DNA of 64,000 bases from Mesorhizobium loti R88b (GCF_013170845.1 NZ_CP033367.1:5209001-5273000), one strand, 5' to 3'. Counted from the first letter of the stretch, positions 47,281-55,431 are shown. The notes: generated by a model not told the origin, from the sequence alone. Made by a program: numbers and translations.

Positions 47281-47706
47281 ATGAGCACGAACGACAGGCC
47301 TGTCATCACCCGAAAAGGCCAGGAGAGCAGCAAGACCAGCCAGTCCGGCGGCATGGCGCTGGTGACCGGGGTTGGGCCGCAACACACGTCGGCGACGAAG
47401 CTGTGGTTCGGCAAGGCCAGCAATGCGCCCGGCTTTCGGTCGCTGCCGCACCACCATGGCGAGGCGGAAACCGGCGCTTATCTGCTGTCTGGCAACGCCC
47501 GCATCTATTTCGGCGACAACTACCAGGAGTTCGTGGAATTGTCGGCGGGCGACTTCATGTTCGTGCCGCCGTTCCTGCCGCATCTCGAAGCCAATATGAG
47601 CACCACGGAAGAATTGTGGTGGCTGGCCTGCCGCACTCCGGAAAACATCGTGATCAATCTGCCTGATGTCGACGACGCGCAACTCGCCGGCTACCGACGC
47701 GCCTGA
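47281..47706 (+). CDS. Cupin-domain protein
   Basis: A 141-residue single-domain cupin. Motif 1 is LPHHHGEAETGAYLLSG, with metal-ligand histidines and Glu; motif 2 is FVPPFLPHLEANM. It probably binds a metal and a small molecule; enzyme or sugar/auxin-binding roles are both known for the fold. ATG 47281 has AAAGGTCGAAAGAGA upstream. It follows tRNA-Arg on the same strand. Confidence 0.87.
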   Translation: MSTNDRPVITRKGQESSKTSQSGGMALVTGVGPQHTSATKLWFGKASNAPGFRSLPHHHGEAETGAYLLSGNARIYFGDNYQEFVELSAGDFMFVPPFLPHLEANMSTTEELWWLACRTPENIVINLPDVDDAQLAGYRRA

Positions 47707-47709
47707 GCG

Positions 47710-47817
47710 TTGCTGAAGACAACTGGTCCACGCTTTGTCGTCGTCGCCGCCTGCTACGTGGCGGTGCATACCGCGGTCTATCTGCTGGTCCGGCATCTGA
47801 CTGGGCTGTGGGCGTAA
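47710..47817 (+). CDS. Possible 35-residue membrane peptide
   Basis: TTG 47710 to TAA 47817 encodes a short peptide with a basic start (MLKTTGPRF), one hydrophobic helix and a HLTGLWA end. It begins 3 bp after the cupin stop. The helical composition is protein-like, but length and TTG start leave doubt. No family is recognised. Confidence 0.35.
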   Translation: MLKTTGPRFVVVAACYVAVHTAVYLLVRHLTGLWA

Positions 47818-48060
47818 AGGGGCCGCCTTTTAAAGGACACTCCGTCGACCGCGCGGTCTGAAGGCAAGCTCGCCGGGCGAGAACCCCAACACCTCATTCC
47901 CGGCGAGCCTACAACCTGATTTGGAACGCAATCAGGACCGGGGTCAGCCGGCAAGCCTGCGCAGCAAGATGGGTGCCAGCTGTTGTTTCCCGAAATGGGA
48001 CGGTGTCTGGGGACGCCGGAGCGGCTATTTGCAGGCCGGCTCAATATCGAGGTTCTCTAG
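47818..48060. other. Gene-free stretch before the repeat and hdaA end
   Basis: About 240 bp in which I see no gene. Together with the repeat at 48061-48182 it makes the 360-bp gap between the cupin region and hdaA. Confidence 0.5.
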
Positions 48061-48182
48061 ATCAGGATGACGTTTGGTTGAATCGTCATGCCGATCTAAC
48101 TCTTTGTTGGAGCATCATCTCTGGACAAACGGAAACCGTTTGTCCGAGAAAACCGGTTCCCACTTTTCAGGATCATGCTCTA
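48061..48182. repeat. Intergenic repeat element with two hairpins, abutting hdaA
   Basis: An element of a type I associate with rhizobial genomes, ending AAAACCGGTTCCCAC-to-ATGCTCTA. It contains inverted repeats ATGACG/CGTCAT (48067-48089) and a perfect 10-bp GGACAAACGG/CCGTTTGTCC with loop AAA (48123-48145). Its terminal CTA is the complement of the hdaA TAG stop codon. Confidence 0.8.
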
Positions 48183-48884
48183 AATCCCGAACTCGCCCTG
48201 CCCCTCATCCATGGCGTTGACCGTTTCGGCGGCCAGCGCCCGCGTGATCGGCGTCTTGCGCTCGAGTGCCGTTCGGTCCAGCCGTTCCACCACGCGCATC
48301 GCTGTCGCCAGCGAGCGTTCGATGCGCCGCACCAGATACTGCACGACATGCGGTTCGACCTCGACCTGGCGGTCGGCGAACAGCTTGGTGATGACACCGG
48401 CCAGCAGGAGATCGTCCGGCTCATGGATCTCGACTGTCGCCGCCGCCTTCAGCCGTGAAGCCAGATCGGGCAGCGAAACACCCCAGGCGGATGGAAAGCG
48501 GCGTGCGGTCAACAGCAGCGTCGACCCGGCGCCGCGCACCGCATTGATCAGATGGAACAGGCCTTGTTCGTCGATCGCGCGTGCATCGACATCGTCGATC
48601 AGCGCCGGGCTGGCGCCGAGATTTGTGATGCTGTCACCAATGCGCCCGGCATTCACGGCCACGGCGTTGGCGCGCGCGGCCCAGATCGAGGCCAGATGCG
48701 TCTTGCCGGATCCCGCGGGGCCTGCCAGCACCACCACCGGCGAGGGCCAGTCCGGCCATCGATCGATCAGCGTTACCGCCTGGTTGTTGGTGCCGGAGAC
48801 GACGAGGTCGTCAAGCGAATAGCCAGTGCCATGGCCGAGATCGAGCGGCAGTTGGCGCGGCGGATCGGTTCGCTGGGCCGTCAC
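48180..48884 (-). CDS. hdaA: HdaA/DnaA-related replication regulator
   Basis: A 234-residue AAA+ protein with the DnaA-type core. Walker A is LAGPAGSGKT, the N-terminal QLPLDL is the clamp-binding motif, sensor-type SLPDLASRLKAAATVEI follows. It lacks a C-terminal DNA-binding domain. HdaA binds the sliding clamp and stimulates DnaA-ATP hydrolysis, preventing over-initiation. GTG 48884 begins one base after the AI-2E gene stop. Its stop codon lies inside a repeat. Confidence 0.88.
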   Translation of the reverse strand: MTAQRTDPPRQLPLDLGHGTGYSLDDLVVSGTNNQAVTLIDRWPDWPSPVVVLAGPAGSGKTHLASIWAARANAVAVNAGRIGDSITNLGASPALIDDVDARAIDEQGLFHLINAVRGAGSTLLLTARRFPSAWGVSLPDLASRLKAAATVEIHEPDDLLLAGVITKLFADRQVEVEPHVVQYLVRRIERSLATAMRVVERLDRTALERKTPITRALAAETVNAMDEGQGEFGI

Positions 48885-48885
48885 T

Positions 48886-50088
48886 TCAACGACGCGGTTG
48901 CGTGCGGTGGCCGCCGCCACGATCGGCAGGCAGAGGTGGCGCGGGCTCCGTCGCGTGGCCCTTGTAGAGCGGCGATTCGAGGTAGCGGGCGATAGCAAAC
49001 CGCACCAGCACTGCAACGGCCGCCGAAGCCGGCACGGCAATCAGCAGGCCAACGAAGCCGAACAGTGCGCCGAAGGCAAACAGCGCGAACATCAGCCACA
49101 CCGGGTGCAGTCCAACGCTTTTGCCGACCAGCCTGGGCTGCAGGATGTTGCCTTCGATGAACTGGCCGATGAAAAAGACCACCGCGACGGCGACAACCAT
49201 CATCCAATCCGGCGAAAACTGGACGAAAGCGACGCCGACGGCCAGCACCAGTCCGGTTAGCGAGCCGACATAGGGGATGAACGAGATCAGCCCTGCGAAC
49301 AGGCCGATGAGGATAGCGAAATTCAACCCGGTCAGCGTCAGGCCGGTGGCGTACATGGCGCCCAGCACCAGGCAGAGAGTGCCCTGCCCGCGCACGAAGC
49401 CGGCGGTGGCGGTGTTGATGTCGCGGGCGATGCCGCGCACGGTGGCGACATGGTCGCGTGGCACCCAGCTGTCGATGACGGCGACCATGCGGTCCCAGTC
49501 GAGCAGCATGTAGAAGGCGACCACCGGCGTCACCACGAACAGGCTGACCACCGAGACCAGCGCCATGCCGGAACTCCACAGCGATGTGAACACTGTTGTG
49601 ATCAGGCCAAAGCCGGAGGTCAGCAGCGAGTTCAAACCGTCGCGCAAGCCGTTGGCGTTGACGCCGAATTTCTGCTCCAGCCATTTCGGGTCAAAGGAGG
49701 TGAGCAGGCTCTGGAGCCGGGTCAGGTACTCCGGCAACTTTCCGGCGAATTGGGACATCTGCGTCGCCAGCACCGGAATGAGGACGACAAAGGCCAGCAC
49801 CAGAACGATCAGGAAGGTGACGAGGATGACGACCGTCGCCATGAAGCGGGACAGGCCGAACCGCTGCAGCCGGTCCGCGACCGGATCGAGGAAATAAGCA
49901 AGCACCATTCCCGCCACGAACGGCAACAGGATGTTACTGAAGATATAGAGGAAAAGGGCGAGCAAAACCGCGCCAGCCACCCAGAACGAGATCTGCCGGC
50001 GGAACGCCGAGGCCGCGGCAAGATTGGCAGCCGCAGCCTCCAACACTACCGCTTCTTTCTCAGATGTCCGGATTGGAGCCTTCGCCAT
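48886..50088 (-). CDS. AI-2E family transporter
   Basis: A 400-residue membrane protein of the PerM/AI-2E family with eight helices. It contains the family segments AYFLDPVADRLQRFGLSRFMATVVI and ILIGLFAGLISFIPYVGSLTGLVL. Substrate is unclear: autoinducer-2 export and Na+/H+ roles have both been reported for relatives. It overlaps the CDP-alcohol gene by 29 bp and leads into hdaA by one base, so the three form an operon. Start ATG 50088. Confidence 0.88.
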   Translation of the reverse strand: MAKAPIRTSEKEAVVLEAAAANLAAASAFRRQISFWVAGAVLLALFLYIFSNILLPFVAGMVLAYFLDPVADRLQRFGLSRFMATVVILVTFLIVLVLAFVVLIPVLATQMSQFAGKLPEYLTRLQSLLTSFDPKWLEQKFGVNANGLRDGLNSLLTSGFGLITTVFTSLWSSGMALVSVVSLFVVTPVVAFYMLLDWDRMVAVIDSWVPRDHVATVRGIARDINTATAGFVRGQGTLCLVLGAMYATGLTLTGLNFAILIGLFAGLISFIPYVGSLTGLVLAVGVAFVQFSPDWMMVVAVAVVFFIGQFIEGNILQPRLVGKSVGLHPVWLMFALFAFGALFGFVGLLIAVPASAAVAVLVRFAIARYLESPLYKGHATEPAPPLPADRGGGHRTQPRR

Positions 50089-50617
50089 AGCCGCTCATAT
50101 GCCTCAGCCAAGCCACGAGATAGGCCGCGGCCGAAGCCACGGTCAAGACCCCGGACAGCAATATGAGGGCTGGCCGCAGAGGGTCGAGGTGCACGGCAAA
50201 GGCAAGTTCGCCCAGCACAACCGCCGCCAGCACGATCTGGATGGCAGTATTGGCCTTCGACACCAGAAACGGTTTTATCTCGACCGGCTGAGCCATCACC
50301 GTGGACAACAGGACCGCGCAGACGATCAGCGCGTCGCGCGACACCATGGTGACGACCAGCCACAGCGGCAGTTGTCCGATGAAGCCCAGGACGACGAACA
50401 CCGAGACCAGAAGCAGCTTGTCGGCCATCGGATCGAGATAGGCGCCAAGCCTGGACTGCTGGTTGAAACGGCGGGCGATGAAGCCGTCGACGCCATCCGA
50501 GACGCCGGCGACAAGGAAACCCGCAAAAGCCCAGTCCCAGCGCGCCTGCAGCATGGCCAGCACCACGGCAGGCACCAGGACTAGGCGCAGGGTGGTGATC
50601 AGGTTGGGGATGGTCAA
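50060..50617 (-). CDS. CDP-alcohol phosphatidyltransferase (PgsA-like)
   Basis: A 185-residue integral membrane enzyme. The catalytic motif is complete: D-G-V-D-G-F-I-A-R, then 8 residues, G, 3 residues, D, 3 residues, D (about residues 41-67). Length and NLITTLRLVLVP start fit a phosphatidylglycerophosphate synthase, making PGP from CDP-diacylglycerol; a cardiolipin-synthase-like role is possible. TTG 50617 is used as start because it is followed directly by the conserved TIPNLIT. It overlaps the AI-2E gene. Confidence 0.85.
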   Translation of the reverse strand: MTIPNLITTLRLVLVPAVVLAMLQARWDWAFAGFLVAGVSDGVDGFIARRFNQQSRLGAYLDPMADKLLLVSVFVVLGFIGQLPLWLVVTMVSRDALIVCAVLLSTVMAQPVEIKPFLVSKANTAIQIVLAAVVLGELAFAVHLDPLRPALILLSGVLTVASAAAYLVAWLRHMSGYGEGSNPDI

Positions 50618-50705
50618 CGCATTGTCCCGCCGCGTCTTTTGTTGAGAGATAGATGAGGGAGATGGGGTGGGCGCGCAAGGGATGAGCGACGCAGAAGCTG
50701 CTGAC

Positions 50706-50733
50706 CTCCCCCTCGTAGGCCACAAAGGGGGAG
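50706..50733. repeat. Palindromic intergenic repeat
   Basis: CTCCCCCT and AGGGGGAG form an 8-bp stem around a 12-nt loop. GC-rich palindromes of this kind recur in Mesorhizobium intergenic DNA, as I recall. It lies between the divergent CDP-alcohol and purM genes. Confidence 0.6.
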
Positions 50734-50853
50734 ATCGGCCGCCGCCGCTTCGCCAATCGCTTTTGTCGGGGGCAAAACCGCCGCATTGGCGCGTCATCCT
50801 TGCTCCCTGAAACCATTCATGCGAAGAGCCCGCAAACGAGCAGGAAAATTGCG

Positions 50854-51933
50854 ATGAGCAAGCGCGACCCGAGCACGCTGAAGAACGGGCTTACCTACGC
50901 AGAGGCCGGCGTCGATATCGATGCCGGCAATCTGATGGTCGAGAAGATCAAGCCGCTGGTGCGCGCGACGCGCCGGCCGGGTGCCGATGGCGAGATCGGC
51001 GGCTTTGGCGGTCTGTTCGACCTCAAGGCCGCCGGCTTCATCGATCCGGTCCTGGTTGCCGCCAATGACGGTGTCGGCACCAAGCTGAAGATCGCCATCG
51101 ATGCCGGCAAGCACGATACGATCGGCATCGACCTCGTCGCCATGTGTGTCAACGACATCGTCGTGCAAGGTGCCGAACCGCTGTTCTTCCTCGACTATTT
51201 CGCCACCGGCAAGCTCGATCCCGACCAGGGCGCCGCGATCGTCGGCGGCATCGCCGAAGGCTGCCGACAGGCCGGCTGCGCGCTGATCGGCGGCGAGACG
51301 GCTGAAATGCCCGGCATGTATCATGGCAAGGACTATGACCTCGCCGGTTTTGCCGTGGGGGCTGCTGAACGCGGTCAGCTTTTGCCGACCGACGATATCG
51401 TCGAGGGCGACGTGCTGCTCGGGCTCGCCTCCTCCGGTCTTCACTCGAACGGCTTCTCGCTGGTGCGCCGCATCGTCGCCACCAGCGGTCTGGCGTGGAG
51501 CGATCCGGCGCCGTTCAACGACGACGCGACGCTTGCCGAGGCGCTGCTCGAGCCGACGCGCATCTATGTTAAGTCGATCCTGAAAGCCATCCGCAACACG
51601 CATGGCATCAAGGCGCTGGCCCACATCACCGGCGGCGGCTTCCCGGAAAACATTCCGCGCGTGCTGCCCAAGGATTTTTCGGCCGAGCTCGACCTCGAAG
51701 CCATCGACGTGCCGCCGGTGTTCTCCTGGCTGGCCAAGACCGGCGGGGTGGCACCGGAAGAGATGATGCGCACCTTCAACTGCGGCATCGGCATGATCCT
51801 GGCGGTCGCGTCCGGCCAAGCGGCACAGGTCGCCGCCGTTCTGCAGGAAGCCGGCGAGACGGTGACGCCAATCGGCCGCATTGTGCCGCGCCGTGACGCC
51901 GGCGTCATCTATCGGGGCTCGATCGGCCTGTGA
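50854..51933 (+). CDS. purM: Phosphoribosylformylglycinamidine cyclo-ligase
   Basis: A 359-residue AIR synthetase, step five of purine synthesis. It has [14 protein letters not shown] at the start. The catalytic region is [16 protein letters not shown], with [32 protein letters not shown] and the [17 protein letters not shown] lid. ATG 50854 fits other PurM starts. It overlaps purN by 4 nt (GTGA), so the two purine enzymes are cotranslated. Confidence 0.97.
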   Translation: MSKRDPSTLKNGLTYAEAGVDIDAGNLMVEKIKPLVRATRRPGADGEIGGFGGLFDLKAAGFIDPVLVAANDGVGTKLKIAIDAGKHDTIGIDLVAMCVNDIVVQGAEPLFFLDYFATGKLDPDQGAAIVGGIAEGCRQAGCALIGGETAEMPGMYHGKDYDLAGFAVGAAERGQLLPTDDIVEGDVLLGLASSGLHSNGFSLVRRIVATSGLAWSDPAPFNDDATLAEALLEPTRIYVKSILKAIRNTHGIKALAHITGGGFPENIPRVLPKDFSAELDLEAIDVPPVFSWLAKTGGVAPEEMMRTFNCGIGMILAVASGQAAQVAAVLQEAGETVTPIGRIVPRRDAGVIYRGSIGL

Positions 51934-52637
51934 GCAGAAAACGCACAGTCGTCCTCATCTCGGGGCGCGGCTCCAACATGACCGCGCTGATCGCCGCGGC
52001 CAGCGACCCGGCCTTCCCGGCTGAGATTGTCGGTGTCATCTCTGACAAGGCTGATGCCGCCGGCCTTGGCGTCGCCCGAGCGCGCGGTATCGCCACGCAG
52101 GTTATTTCGCGTGCCGACCATGGCAGCAAGCAGGCGCATGACGCTGCGATCGACGCCGCACTCACGGCCTTCAATGCCGAGATCGTGGCGCTGGCCGGCT
52201 ACATGCGCATCCTCACCCCCGGCTTCGTCCAGAAATGGCAGGGCCGGATGATCAACATCCACCCTGCCCTGCTGCCGGCCTTCAAGGGGCTCGATACGCA
52301 TGCGCGAGCGCTGGCCGCCGGCATGCGCATCCATGGCTGCACCGTGCATTTCGTCACGTCAGAGATGGATGACGGCCCGATCATCGCACAAGCTGCCGTG
52401 CCGGTGATGGTCGGCGACAATGCCGATACGCTGGCTGCCCGCGTGCTGAAGGCCGAGCATCGGCTCTACGCGTTGGCGCTGGGGCTGGTCGCCGAAGGCA
52501 AGGCGCGCATGGAGGCCGGGCGAACCGTGCTTGCCCACTTTGCCGACGACGCCGACAACGGCACCTCGGTGGTGATGGCGCCCGATCCGCTGCGCGAAGA
52601 AGCCGATCTGGAACATCTGGCACGGATCACGCCCTGA
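51930..52637 (+). CDS. purN: Phosphoribosylglycinamide formyltransferase
   Basis: A 235-residue GAR transformylase using 10-formyl-THF in step three of purine synthesis. Typical motifs are [27 protein letters not shown], and the catalytic [17 protein letters not shown] with His and Asp near [13 protein letters not shown] 51930 overlaps the purM TGA. The C-terminal tail ([17 protein letters not shown]) is somewhat longer than in E. coli. Confidence 0.97.
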   Translation: MSRKRTVVLISGRGSNMTALIAAASDPAFPAEIVGVISDKADAAGLGVARARGIATQVISRADHGSKQAHDAAIDAALTAFNAEIVALAGYMRILTPGFVQKWQGRMINIHPALLPAFKGLDTHARALAAGMRIHGCTVHFVTSEMDDGPIIAQAAVPVMVGDNADTLAARVLKAEHRLYALALGLVAEGKARMEAGRTVLAHFADDADNGTSVVMAPDPLREEADLEHLARITP

Positions 52638-52649
52638 GAGCCCAGGCCA

Positions 52650-52994
52650 ATGGACGTTTTCGACAGCGCGATCCGGACAAAAGGCGACCTAGCCGGCGTT
52701 TTCGAGTACGATGAGGCGGGAGATCCGCAAAACGCCACGGCCTATTTTTACCTCTATCGGGCCCAGGGCAGCGTGCCAGGCTCCGTCGTTGATGCAATTC
52801 ACATACGATCGGGCACCTGGGCCATCAGCGGGTCGGATATCGCCGTCCGGTGGGATAAGGATGAGCGTCGCGTCGGGCTGTTTGTCTTTGGGTCCCTTTC
52901 CGCGGCTTTCGACACTGAGGCCGGCACAAAGCACGGCGGCGGATATGGCAAAGACTTTCATGCCGACATCCCTTGGTCGGAGTCAAATCGATGA
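52650..52994 (+). CDS. Hypothetical protein
   Basis: A 114-residue soluble protein, aromatic/acidic in composition (QNATAYFYLYRAQGS; IAVRWDKDERRVGLFVFG), without signal or membrane segment. I do not recognise a family. ATG 52650 lies 12 bp after purN, and its stop overlaps the phosphatase ATG as ATGA, so it is in the same operon. A beta-rich fold is likely. Confidence 0.68.
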   Translation: MDVFDSAIRTKGDLAGVFEYDEAGDPQNATAYFYLYRAQGSVPGSVVDAIHIRSGTWAISGSDIAVRWDKDERRVGLFVFGSLSAAFDTEAGTKHGGGYGKDFHADIPWSESNR

Positions 52995-53500
52995 AACAAC
53001 TGCTTCTCCTGCGCCACGCCAAGTCGAGCTGGGATGACCCTGCCCTCGACGATTTCGACCGGCCACTCGCCGAACGCGGATTGAAGGCGGCCCGACTGAT
53101 GGGACGGGAGCTTGCGGTGCGCGACTGGTTGCCGGACCTGGCGCTGGTGTCTCCGGCGCTGCGCACCAGCGATACCTGGCGGCTGGTGGCCGCGGAACTG
53201 CCTGTGCATCCGCGCATCGCGTTTGCCCAGGCGCTCTACGATGCTTCGGCCGCGGATATTCTAGGCCGGATTCGCAAGGCCGATCCATCGAGCAATTGCC
53301 TGCTGATGGTCGGCCACAATCCCGGGCTGGAGGATCTGGCGAAGCAGCTTGCCGCGCCCACATCGGAGGTCAAGTCGCGCAAGAGGCTCGAGGAAAAATT
53401 CCCGACGGCGGCCCTTGCGCGCTTCGTCTTCGAGGGCGAGTGGTCCGCCCTGTCCTCCGCGCGGCTGACGCATTGCCTGCGCCCGAAGGATCTTGGTTAG
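52991..53500 (+). CDS. SixA-like histidine phosphatase
   Basis: A 169-residue phosphoglycerate-mutase-fold enzyme. The catalytic LLRHAKSSW (RHA) is at residues 7-9, with a second LMVGHNPGLEDL. Length and start resemble the phosphohistidine phosphatase SixA. It likely dephosphorylates a phospho-histidine or small phosphate ester. ATG 52991 overlaps the preceding stop. It is the last gene of the purMN unit. Confidence 0.88.
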   Translation: MKQLLLLRHAKSSWDDPALDDFDRPLAERGLKAARLMGRELAVRDWLPDLALVSPALRTSDTWRLVAAELPVHPRIAFAQALYDASAADILGRIRKADPSSNCLLMVGHNPGLEDLAKQLAAPTSEVKSRKRLEEKFPTAALARFVFEGEWSALSSARLTHCLRPKDLG

Positions 53501-53550
53501 AAGTCCATGCCGAACAGATGCGGCAGGGCAAGCCTGCCGCGTCCGAGACC

Positions 53551-53790
53551 TCAGTTGCCCCAGATGCCCTGGCCGGGTTCCGGCCATTCGGTGGTGGTTT
53601 TCATCTTGGTGTCGGCTGCCTTGTGCCCGGCCATATCCGTATTCTTGACCGCGCCGGTGGCGGCTTGATCCACACCGGCGACTGAAGCAACCGGCTGGTT
53701 GGCATCGTCGGAGCCGAAGTGGTCGCTGCCGGCAAATGCACTGCCGGTGGCGACGAGGATGGCAGCGACGGTGAGAGCAATCTTGTTCAT
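53551..53790 (-). CDS. DUF680 small exported protein, copy 1
   Basis: A 79-residue protein with a signal peptide (MNKIALTVAAILVATGSAFA) and a short mature part ending in EPGQGIWGN. The family is typical of Mesorhizobium. The mature domain is Asp/Ala/Thr-rich and low complexity, probably periplasmic or secreted; function unknown. This copy is the most diverged of four and has a diverged leader (53815-53850). Its promoter region does not carry the palindrome found upstream of copies 2 and 4. Confidence 0.85.
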   Translation of the reverse strand: MNKIALTVAAILVATGSAFAGSDHFGSDDANQPVASVAGVDQAATGAVKNTDMAGHKAADTKMKTTTEWPEPGQGIWGN

Positions 53791-53949
53791 TTCAATCTCC
53801 TGGTTTCATCCGTTAGGCGGCGTCTTGGGAGGACGGTTCCGCTATGGACAAGACCTCAGGAAGTCCGGCTTTATTCCCGGACGTGGAATGTTTTTTGCCG
53901 ACTGTGAAGATCGGCTGCTGAAGCCGGCGCTGCCGATCTGGCATCCATA

Positions 53950-53986
53950 AAACAAGAGCGGCGGGCCAAACCCACCGCTCTTTGTT
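53950..53986 (-). terminator. Terminator of DUF680 copy 2
   Basis: Minus-strand stem AAGAGCGGTGGG/CCCGCCGCTCTT (one G-T) with loop TTTGG, followed by GTTTT. It is nearly identical in sequence to the one at 54602-54640. Confidence 0.88.
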
Positions 53987-54046
53987 ATCGAGGCCTGCTG
54001 CGAAGAACAGCAACCCCAGATGCTTCTGGCGCGATTGAGCGTTGGC

Positions 54047-54280
54047 TCATTTGCCCCAGATGCCCTGACCGGATTCCGGCTGGACTGAATCAGGCGTCAG
54101 CTTGAAGCCGTGGTGCTCGACCGGCTTGCGGATCGAAGCCGTGCGGCCGTGGTCAATATTGCCCGCGGGTGCGGTGACGGCCGGCTGGTTATCGGTGGCC
54201 GAGTGATAGTTGTCGCTGCCGGCGAAAGCGCTGCCCGTGGCAACGAGGATGGCGGCGGCGGTAAGTGCGATCTTGGTCAT
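54047..54280 (-). CDS. DUF680 small exported protein, copy 2
   Basis: A 77-residue paralogue with the same signal peptide (MTKIALTAAAILVATGSAFA) and the start of the mature part GSDNYHSATDNQPA. It ends ESGQGIWGK. It is monocistronic: its own leader element lies at 54300-54350, a palindromic box at 54544-54574, and a terminator 60 bp after the stop. No function is known. Its mature region is richer in His and Pro than the others. Confidence 0.87.
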   Translation of the reverse strand: MTKIALTAAAILVATGSAFAGSDNYHSATDNQPAVTAPAGNIDHGRTASIRKPVEHHGFKLTPDSVQPESGQGIWGK

Positions 54281-54299
54281 TTTCTTTACTCCAGTAGTT

Positions 54300-54350
54300 C
54301 TGTCCGTCTAGTGGCGTGCCCTTGGGAGGAATTTCGCGTCGCTCGGACAG
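54300..54350 (-). promoter_or_regulatory. Conserved 5' leader element of DUF680 copy 2
   Basis: The block is bounded by CTGTCCG (54300-54306) and CGGACAG (54344-54350), which can pair. It shares about 45 of 50 positions with 55155-55203 upstream of copy 4, including TCTAGTGGCGTGCC and CGCGTCGCTCGGAC. It lies about 20 nt before the ATG. Confidence 0.7.
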
Positions 54351-54543
54351 TCTGGAAATGGGTTTTTCGTTCGCCGACTTCCAATCACGAAGATGTTCTA
54401 TCACGTGCCGAATCCAGACCTTGAATCTCGGCCCCGGCGTCAAGCGTCTAAAATTTTATTTTTTGATATCATATAGTTATAAGAGATCTTCTGACGCGTA
54501 GGGCGATGATCCGCCGAGCCGGCGGTCATCATCCGTTCACGAC

Positions 54544-54574
54544 GCGTCAACATTAATTGAACCGATCGGTTCGA
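54544..54574 (-). promoter_or_regulatory. Conserved palindromic box upstream of DUF680 copy 2
   Basis: GCGTCAAC, 7 nt, GAACCG-AT-CGGTTC (perfect 14-bp palindrome 54559-54572), GA. The same arrangement occurs at 55401-55431 upstream of copy 4. The palindrome begins 279 bp before the copy 2 start codon. Confidence 0.7.
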
Positions 54575-54601
54575 CTTTTGGTCGGCGCAGCCGCGCGCAC
54601 A

Positions 54602-54640
54602 AAAAACAAGAGCGGCGGGCCAAGCCCACCGCTCTTTGTC
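54602..54640 (-). terminator. Terminator of DUF680 copies 4-3
   Basis: Minus-strand AAGAGCGGTGGGC/GCCCGCCGCTCTT stem with a short loop, followed by GTTTTTT. It lies about 20 bp after the copy 3 stop. Confidence 0.9.
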
Positions 54641-54660
54641 GTCTTCCGGGGTTCGAAGAA

Positions 54661-54888
54661 TTAACGGCCCCAGATGCCCTGGCCCGACTGAGCCGGAACG
54701 TTGGCATTGGCGTCGCCCTGTGTCTTCAAGGACTTCGCGATCGAACCGGTGTGCAAGGTGTCGACGTTTGAAGCCGACTGGCTGACAGCAGGCTGGTTGG
54801 CATTGTTGGAATTGTAATTGTCGCTGCCAGCAAAAGCGGTGCCCGTGGCAACGAGGATAGCGGCGGCGGTGAGGGCGATCTTGGTCAT
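54661..54888 (-). CDS. DUF680 small exported protein, copy 3
   Basis: A 75-residue paralogue. The signal peptide is MTKIALTAAAILVATGTAFA and the mature part opens GSDNYNSNNANQPAVS and ends QSGQGIWGR. It lies only 40 bp downstream of copy 4, with no terminator or leader between, so the two form one transcript. The Asn/Ser-rich centre distinguishes it from copies 1 and 2. Confidence 0.87.
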   Translation of the reverse strand: MTKIALTAAAILVATGTAFAGSDNYNSNNANQPAVSQSASNVDTLHTGSIAKSLKTQGDANANVPAQSGQGIWGR

Positions 54889-54928
54889 TTTAAGTACTCC
54901 TGAATTCGAGATTGAGTGTCGGCTGGGA

Positions 54929-55132
54929 CTAGTGGCCGAAGAGGTTGCGGTCAGCGCCCTGCGGAGCCTGCGTCTGGACGGTCGCGGTCGACTTCGAGAT
55001 CGAAGCGGTGACCGAATGGTCGACAGTGGCGGCGGGCTGGTTCGCGCTGTTGGAATTGTAGTTGTCGCTGCCGGCAAAAGCGGTGCCCGTGGCAATGAGG
55101 ATGGCGGCGGCGGTAAGAGCGATCTTGGTCAT
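54929..55132 (-). CDS. DUF680 small exported protein, copy 4
   Basis: A 67-residue paralogue, first of its transcript. It has the same signal peptide and GSDNYNSNSANQPA start, but a different ending (QGADRNLFGH) and lacks the GQGIWG tail of the other three. This may be a C-terminal replacement or truncation. Its leader element (55155-55203) and palindromic box (55401-55431) match those of copy 2. Confidence 0.85.
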   Translation of the reverse strand: MTKIALTAAAILIATGTAFAGSDNYNSNSANQPAATVDHSVTASISKSTATVQTQAPQGADRNLFGH

Positions 55133-55154
55133 TTTGGTAACTCCAGTTTTATTC

Positions 55155-55203
55155 CTGTCCGTCTAGTGGCGTGCCATCTTTGGGGAATTCGCGTCGCTCG
55201 GAC
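55155..55203 (-). promoter_or_regulatory. Conserved 5' leader element of DUF680 copy 4
   Basis: Close copy of the element at 54300-54350; ends GTCCG/CGGAC can pair. It lies 22 nt before the ATG of copy 4. Conservation exceeds what ordinary spacer DNA would show between paralogues. Confidence 0.7.
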
Positions 55204-55400
55204 CACCCCAAGGTGGGAAGGGCTTTTTTGGATTACCAGTCGTCTCGGTTTTGCAGTGCTTTATTATATTAGAGACAATTCATATTGCAGCGCAGCAATT
55301 TTGGCCCAATTTTCTTAATATATTCAGTATCTTACAGCGATCCCTCCTGACGGAAATGAAGCCTCCCAGGCGGTCATTGTTCACCATACGCGATACAATG

Positions 55401-55431
55401 CGTCAACCAGAACCGAACCGTTCGGTTCGAT
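55401..55431 (-). promoter_or_regulatory. Conserved palindromic box upstream of DUF680 copy 4
   Basis: GCGTCAAC, 7 nt, GAACCG-TT-CGGTTC, GA. It is the second copy of the box at 54544-54574, here 284 bp before the copy 4 start and about 190 bp before the response-regulator start on the other strand. Confidence 0.7.
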
